The notes under the pieces are model-generated. The model ran no database searches. It worked only from the letters and a program-made list of their open reading frames with translations, and was not told the DNA's origin. A stretch of DNA of 18,170 bases from an uncultured Mycoplasmatota bacterium (lineage in GTDB: Bacteria > Bacillota_I > Bacilli_A > RF39 > UBA660): contig UREA01000028.1 in assembly GCA_900546715.1 (NCBI GenBank), forward strand, positions 1 through 18,170, in the 5' to 3' direction. Below, piece by piece: positions 14,205-18,170 of the stretch (positions are counted from its first letter, which is position 1; each line of letters begins with the position of its first letter). A program made the position numbers and the translations under genes.

Positions 14205-14217
14205 GCTAAAATTTAGC
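14205..14217. repeat. Short palindrome GCTAAA-A-TTTAGC
   Basis: A 6-bp perfect inverted repeat with a single central base. The motif GCTAAAA recurs at 14283-14289 and about 14354-14360 in the same intergenic segment. Confidence 0.4.
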
Positions 14218-14229
14218 AAAATTCCTTGT

Positions 14230-14268
14230 AAAATAATGTAAACGAACGTAAACTTTACATTATTTTTT
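14230..14268 (+). terminator. Rho-independent terminator downstream of ylbL
   Basis: AAAATAATGTAAA (14230-14242) pairs over 13 bp with 14254-14266, leaving an 11-nt loop, and the T-run extends to 14268. The stem is AT-rich, but it is long and correctly placed to end the ylbL transcript or to attenuate a leader reading into comEA. Confidence 0.65.
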
Positions 14269-14272
14269 GCAC

Positions 14273-14304
14273 TTATTTTTTGGCTAAAATACGCCAAAAA
14301 ATAA
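14273..14304. repeat. 12-bp perfect inverted repeat before comEA
   Basis: TTATTTTTTGGC (14273-14284) and GCCAAAAAATAA (14293-14304) flank an 8-nt loop. The T-run is inside the stem rather than after it, so this is not a standard terminator. It may be an operator or an RNA leader element. Confidence 0.6.
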
Positions 14305-14381
14305 TAGTTTATAAAAATTTGTAAAAAAACTTTCACGAAAAAAAAGAATTTAGGCTAAAAAAGTTGAAGTTATATAGTGAA

Positions 14382-14409
14382 GGGAGGAAGAACTCTCTTT
14401 AGAAAGGAG
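14382..14409 (+). promoter_or_regulatory. Two consecutive Shine-Dalgarno-like sites before comEA
   Basis: GGGAGG (14382-14387) and AAAGGAGG (14403-14410 region) lie 15 bp apart. Only the second is correctly placed for the ATG at 14415. AGGGAG can pair with CTCTCT just behind it (one G-T pair), so the first site may only be one arm of a small hairpin. Confidence 0.4.
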
Positions 14410-14414
14410 GAAAA

Positions 14415-15128
14415 ATGCAATTACTAGAAAATAAGTATTTAACTGTTGGAATTATTTCTGTGTTAAGTATAATTGTTATAGCTTTAAGTGGCATCAGTTT
14501 ATATCTTTATAATCGCGAACCTAACTGTGATATAAACACTCTTGCATTAACTAAAGATATAAAAACAGATACCGAAGATGAAACAAAAGAAGCTGAAGAT
14601 ACTTCTATTCATGTTGAAATTAAAGGTGCAGTAGCTAATCCTGGTGTATATGAAGCAAAATCAGACGAAATAATTAATGACATAATTGCTAAAGCTGGTG
14701 GCCTTAATAGTGATGCTTATACCGACAATATCAATTTAAGCAAAAAGGTAAGTGATGAATTAGTAATCTATGTCTATACTAAAGATGAAATGAAATCTGC
14801 AAGTTCTACTAAGAAATCTTCTAATAACTCTAGTTCTAATACTAATGACTATAATATTGAGACATATACTCAAGGTAAAGTTAGTATCATTAGTAGTAAT
14901 GATACTATAAAAACCGAGACTGAAGATAATGGAAATGCACTAATAAACATTAATACAGCAGATGCTAAAAAACTAGAAGAATTACCAGGCATTGGAGCAA
15001 CCAAAGCCAACAGTATAATTGCTTATCGCGAAGAATTTGGCAATTTTAAATCTATTGAAGATTTAAAAAAAGTAAATGGAATTGGTGATACCACATTTGA
15101 AAAACTTAAAGATTATATTACGGTGTAA
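14415..15128 (+). CDS. comEA: DNA-uptake receptor ComEA
   Basis: ComEA binds double-stranded DNA at the outer face of the membrane and passes one strand to ComEC. The 237-residue protein shows the usual order: a single membrane anchor (about 10-32), an SLBB domain (about 64-121, starting IHVEIKGAVANPGVYE), a Ser/Asn/Lys-rich linker (about 128-145) and a C-terminal double helix-hairpin-helix DNA-binding domain (about 174-237) with ININTADAKKLEELPGIG and VNGIGDTTFEKL. The length agrees with Gram-positive ComEA. AAAGGAGG precedes the ATG. The 3' end overlaps comEC, which uses another frame, so the two are translated from one message. Confidence 0.95.
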   Translation: MQLLENKYLTVGIISVLSIIVIALSGISLYLYNREPNCDINTLALTKDIKTDTEDETKEAEDTSIHVEIKGAVANPGVYEAKSDEIINDIIAKAGGLNSDAYTDNINLSKKVSDELVIYVYTKDEMKSASSTKKSSNNSSSNTNDYNIETYTQGKVSIISSNDTIKTETEDNGNALININTADAKKLEELPGIGATKANSIIAYREEFGNFKSIEDLKKVNGIGDTTFEKLKDYITV

Positions 15129-17175
15129 TATAATCTTTCTCACCATGTTTATATTTTTAGTTATTTATGTATTTGTAGCAACTAAATTAATTAAATATGA
15201 ATCTATATATAGTGGTGATGAGACAACAATTACAGGAAAAATTACTAATTATAGTATTAATGGAAATAAACTAAAAATAAATATAAAAAATAAAGAAGAG
15301 ATAATTGCCACATATTATATTGAAACACAAGAAGAATTAGCATATTTAAAAGAAAATATTGGCATTGGCAAAACTTTAACAGTAAAGGGATCTTTAAGAA
15401 AACCATTAAATAACACTATTCCTAATACTTTTAATTATAAAAAGTATCTATATAATAATAAAATATATTATTTATTAGATGTCGATTCCTACATTATTAA
15501 AAATGATAATAATTTTGTTGAAAAGGCTAAAGATTATTTAATTAAAAGAGCATATAACAGCCAAAATAATGAATATTTATTAATGCTAGTTTTAGGAGAT
15601 AAAGCTTTAATTAGCACTGATACTTACAATACTTATCAAAATAATGGTACGTCTCATCTTCTTGCAGTATCAGGATCCCACATTACAGTTATTCTCTTGG
15701 TACTATCATTTTTCTTAAAAAAATTAAAAGAGGTACCAAAATTAATTATAATATCATTAATTTTATTATTCTTTGCTTTTGTTACTAATAATGCTCCAGC
15801 GGTAAATAGAGCAATTTATTTCTTCATTATTAATCGAATAAATAAAATAGGCAATTTAAAATTATCTAATATTCAGGTTTTATTTATAACAGCTTTTCTT
15901 TTATTGCTATTAGATCCTTTTACAATTTATGATTTAGGTTTTATCTATTCATTTTGTATTTCTTTTGGAATAATGTATTATAGTGACAAATTAAATGGTA
16001 ATCTGTTTATTGCAACTCTAAAGGTTAGTATAATTGCATTTTTATTTAGTTTACCAATAAGTAGCTATATTAATTTCGAATTAAATATTTCATCAATTCT
16101 TATTAATCTAATATTTGTTCCTTGGATATCATATATTGTATTTCCTGCTTCTATAATTACTTTTATATTTCCTATATTTAATCCAATATTAAGTATTTTA
16201 TTATCGATTACTAATATTTTGAATAACGCAGGAGAATTTATTTCTATATTTATAAATATTCCTAAAATGCCTTTAATTGTAGTAATAATTTTATTTATAT
16301 TATTACTTCTTGCGAAAAACAACAAAAAGTATTTATATATAATTTTAATCATTTTAGGATTAGTTAAAGTATCTCCCATATTAAATAGTAACTATGAAAT
16401 ATATTTTCTAGATATTAATCAAGGTGATAGTATAGTTATTATTACACCACATAAAAATGATGTAATAATGATTGATACCGGTGGAAAAGTTACCTATGAA
16501 GAGGAAGATTGGAAAAAAGGAAATAAGACTTATAATTTAAGTGATAATACTATTAAGTTTTTAAAAAGCAAAGGTATTACTAAAATAGATTATTTAATAA
16601 CTACTCATGGGGATTACGATCACTTAGGAGAAGCCCAAAATATAGTAAATAAACTATCTGTTAAAAACGTTATATTTAATAATGATTCTTATAATGAATT
16701 AGAACTAGAATTAATAGATGTTCTCAATGCTAAAAATATAGCATATTATCAAAATATCAAAACATTAAATATTACTAATAATACCTTATATTTTTTAAAT
16801 GATTACTTATATGATAATGAAAATGATAATTCTAATGTTATATATCTTAGTATTTATGATAAAAACTTTCTTTTCATGGGTGATGCTGGAGAAAAAGCAG
16901 AAGAAGATTTAATAAATAAATATAATTTAGAAAATATTACTGTTTTAAAAGTAGGACATCATGGTAGTAAAACAAGTTCATCTAAAAATTTTATTGATTA
17001 CATAAATCCTTTAATATCTGTTATTTCTGTTGGTAGAAATAATAAATATAATCATCCAAGTACTGAAGTATTAGACAATTTATATAATCGAATCATTTAT
17101 CGAACTGATATAGATGGCACAATTAAATTTAGTATAAAGAAAAATAAATTTGCCATCAAAACTTATGAACCTTAA
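15097..17175 (+). CDS. comEC: DNA-uptake channel ComEC
   Basis: ComEC carries one strand of transforming DNA across the membrane. Numbering from the TTG at 15097 (692 residues): an N-terminal membrane helix (about 10-29), an OB-like DUF4131 domain (about 37-130), the Competence membrane domain with GTSHLLAVSGSHIT (184-197) and many helices up to about 430, then a metallo-beta-lactamase-like domain with H504-x-D506-x-D508-H509, D596 in MGDAGEK, the pair H621-H622 in VGHHGSK, and H653 in NHPS. The TTG is preferred because GGTGA (15084-15088) stands 8 nt before it and it gives MKNLKIILR ahead of the helix. ATG at 15076 (no ribosome-binding site, deeper overlap) and ATG at 15145 (cuts into the helix, no ribosome-binding site) are alternatives. 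Overlap with comEA is 32 nt. Confidence 0.93.
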   Translation: MKNLKIILRCNIIFLTMFIFLVIYVFVATKLIKYESIYSGDETTITGKITNYSINGNKLKINIKNKEEIIATYYIETQEELAYLKENIGIGKTLTVKGSLRKPLNNTIPNTFNYKKYLYNNKIYYLLDVDSYIIKNDNNFVEKAKDYLIKRAYNSQNNEYLLMLVLGDKALISTDTYNTYQNNGTSHLLAVSGSHITVILLVLSFFLKKLKEVPKLIIISLILLFFAFVTNNAPAVNRAIYFFIINRINKIGNLKLSNIQVLFITAFLLLLLDPFTIYDLGFIYSFCISFGIMYYSDKLNGNLFIATLKVSIIAFLFSLPISSYINFELNISSILINLIFVPWISYIVFPASIITFIFPIFNPILSILLSITNILNNAGEFISIFINIPKMPLIVVIILFILLLLAKNNKKYLYIILIILGLVKVSPILNSNYEIYFLDINQGDSIVIITPHKNDVIMIDTGGKVTYEEEDWKKGNKTYNLSDNTIKFLKSKGITKIDYLITTHGDYDHLGEAQNIVNKLSVKNVIFNNDSYNELELELIDVLNAKNIAYYQNIKTLNITNNTLYFLNDYLYDNENDNSNVIYLSIYDKNFLFMGDAGEKAEEDLINKYNLENITVLKVGHHGSKTSSSKNFIDYINPLISVISVGRNNKYNHPSTEVLDNLYNRIIYRTDIDGTIKFSIKKNKFAIKTYEP

Positions 17176-17184
17176 AGGAGGTAT

Positions 17185-18069
17185 ATGAATTATTATAGTG
17201 AAATAAAAAATGAATTAATAAATAATGAAATAACTAAAAAAGTAAAAGATTATATCAAAAACAAAAGCGATCTTACTACTTATTATAATGTTGGAAAATT
17301 ACTTAGTGAAGCTGGCAAACAATATGGTGAAGGAATTATAAATGAATATTCTAAAAAACTAACTGTTGAAATTGGGAAAGGTTATAGTAGAAGGAATCTT
17401 TGGCTAATGTTACAATTTTATAAGCTGAAAGAAAAAATGCAGACACTGTCTGCATTATTATCTTGGAGTCATTATGTGGAATTGTTATCGATAGAAAATT
17501 TGGATGAAATAAAATATTATATTATGATTACAGAACAAAAAAACTTATCAGTTAGAGATCTTCGTGAACGAATTAAAAATAAAGAATATGAAAGATTAGA
17601 TGATAAAACTAAAGAAAAATTAATTACTAAAAAAGAAACTACACTAGTTGACTTTGTAAAAAATCCAATTGTTATTAAAAATAATACTAATAAAGAAATA
17701 ATTTCTGAAAAAACATTACAAAAAGTTATTCTTGAAGATATACCAAGTTTTTTAGATGAATTAGGTACTGGTTTTACTTTTATAAAAAACGAATATAAAA
17801 TAAAAATAGGTGGTAGCTACAATTATATAGATTTATTATTATATAATATTGAATTCAATTGTTATGTGGTAGTAGAACTAAAAGTAACTGAACTCAAAAA
17901 AGAGCATATTGGTCAAATAGAAGTATATATGAATTATATTGATAAAACTTTAAGAAAAGTAACTCAAGATAAAACAATAGGCATTATTATATGTAAGAAA
18001 GATAATAAGTTTATAATGGAATATTGTAGTGATTCCAGGATACTTGCTAGAGAATATCAAGAAGTATAA
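17185..18069 (+). CDS. DUF1016/YhcG-family PDDEXK nuclease
   Basis: The 294 residues match the YhcG (DUF1016) family, predicted nucleases of the PDDEXK superfamily found often in mobile or defence regions. The helical N-terminal part includes GKGYSRRNLWLMLQFY (64-79) and QTLSALLSWSHYVELL (86-101), the most conserved family segment. The C-terminal nuclease core shows NYIDLLLY with D216, VVELKV with E231-x-K233, and Q244 in HIGQIEVY, a complete D-ExK-Q set, so activity is expected. AAAGGAGG stands 5-8 nt before the ATG, only 9 nt after comEC, so it is probably co-transcribed with the DNA-uptake genes. A nearly identical second copy follows. Biological substrate is unknown; restriction of foreign DNA or processing of DNA ends are candidates. 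Confidence 0.9.
   Translation: MNYYSEIKNELINNEITKKVKDYIKNKSDLTTYYNVGKLLSEAGKQYGEGIINEYSKKLTVEIGKGYSRRNLWLMLQFYKLKEKMQTLSALLSWSHYVELLSIENLDEIKYYIMITEQKNLSVRDLRERIKNKEYERLDDKTKEKLITKKETTLVDFVKNPIVIKNNTNKEIISEKTLQKVILEDIPSFLDELGTGFTFIKNEYKIKIGGSYNYIDLLLYNIEFNCYVVVELKVTELKKEHIGQIEVYMNYIDKTLRKVTQDKTIGIIICKKDNKFIMEYCSDSRILAREYQEV
17436..17456. repeat. 10-bp perfect palindrome inside the DUF1016 gene
   Basis: AATGCAGACA (17436-17445) and TGTCTGCATT (17447-17456) are exact complements around one C. It encodes residues MQTLSAL of the most conserved protein segment and has a higher GC content than the DNA around it. Confidence 0.85.
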
Positions 18070-18079
18070 GGAGGAATAT

Positions 18080-18170
18080 ATGAATTATTATAATGAAATA
18101 AAAAATGAATTAATAAATAATGAAATAACTAAAAAAGTAAAAGATTATAGCAAAAACAAAAGTGATCTTA
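18080..18170 (+). CDS. Second DUF1016/YhcG-family gene, cut by the window end
   Basis: A second copy begins 10 nt after the first one ends, with AAGGAGG (18068-18074) as ribosome-binding site. The visible 91 nt match the first copy (17185-17275) at 88 positions. The three differences change Ser5 to Asn and Ile24 to Ser and leave Ser28 unchanged (AGC to AGT). Only the first 30 residues of the N-terminal domain can be seen, so nothing can be said about its nuclease core. The near identity, silent positions included, points to a recent duplication or gene conversion. Confidence 0.85.
   Translation, partial: MNYYNEIKNELINNEITKKVKDYSKNKSDL

Noticed and set aside
14273..14304. Second rho-independent terminator after ylbL
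   Set aside because: The T-run is inside the stem and A-rich sequence follows, so the shape is wrong for termination.
15076..15096. comEC starting at the ATG at 15076
   Set aside because: No ribosome-binding site upstream; the TTG at 15097 has GGTGA and gives a better N-terminus.
16065..16379. Minus-strand open frame of 104 codons inside comEC
   Set aside because: Antisense to the comEC membrane region; Ile/Asn-rich by composition only.
1..18170. tRNA genes, rRNA genes or CRISPR arrays
   Set aside because: Reading both strands of the intergenic segments showed no cloverleaf with a GTTC-type arm, no rRNA-like conserved block and no regularly spaced repeats.

Overview
The window is a compact, very AT-rich stretch of bacterial chromosome. 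It has Gram-positive style GGAGG/GGTGA ribosome-binding sites, TTG starts, frequent 4-11 nt gene overlaps and mostly A/T-ending codons. The gene content fits a low-GC Bacillota lineage: spoVID-ysxE, ylbJ, ylbL, comEA-comEC and ruvB-queA. It looks like an uncultured Bacilli relative of the Erysipelotrichales/RF39/Mollicutes-like gut groups that keeps sporulation genes; this placement is inference from gene content, not a measured phylogeny. I saw no rRNA, tRNA, CRISPR array or intact insertion sequence.

Layout. (1) 199-7497, plus strand: one tightly packed operon of a HAD nucleotidase, ruvB, folD, glyA, thyA, folA, tmk, queA and a Fic-family gene. folD-glyA-thyA-folA-tmk together form the whole thymidylate cycle: one-carbon loading of tetrahydrofolate, dUMP to dTMP, regeneration from dihydrofolate, and dTMP to dTDP. 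The first gene may be a deoxynucleotidase acting on the same pool. (2) 7498-8355: mostly non-coding. It holds a candidate small structured RNA with its own promoter, a bidirectional terminator, a small Xre-type regulator on the minus strand, a 9-bp inverted repeat and a terminator with no gene in front of it. (3) 8356-9979: spoVID-like and ysxE-like spore-coat genes. (4) 9938-10123, minus strand: a small membrane protein whose start region lies in a 15-bp perfect palindrome.

(5) 10209-12304: three prepilin-like genes in a row. The large middle one lacks the conserved Glu5, as tip pseudopilins of the GspK type do, and carries a surface-domain family. No assembly ATPase or prepilin peptidase is in the window. 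(6) 12278-13099 minus and 13141-14151 plus: ylbJ (sporulation membrane protein) divergent from ylbL (PDZ plus Lon-type protease). (7) 14152-14414: a non-coding segment with three hairpins. (8) 14415-end: comEA-comEC (DNA uptake) followed without a break by a DUF1016/YhcG-type PDDEXK nuclease gene. A second, nearly identical copy of that gene starts at 18080 and runs out of the window.

The best candidates for something undescribed are the small RNA at 7541-7700, the pseudopilin set, the palindrome over a start codon at 10118-10151, the Fic protein with Gln in place of the catalytic His, and the tandem DUF1016 nucleases with a perfect palindrome inside the coding sequence, placed behind the DNA-uptake genes.
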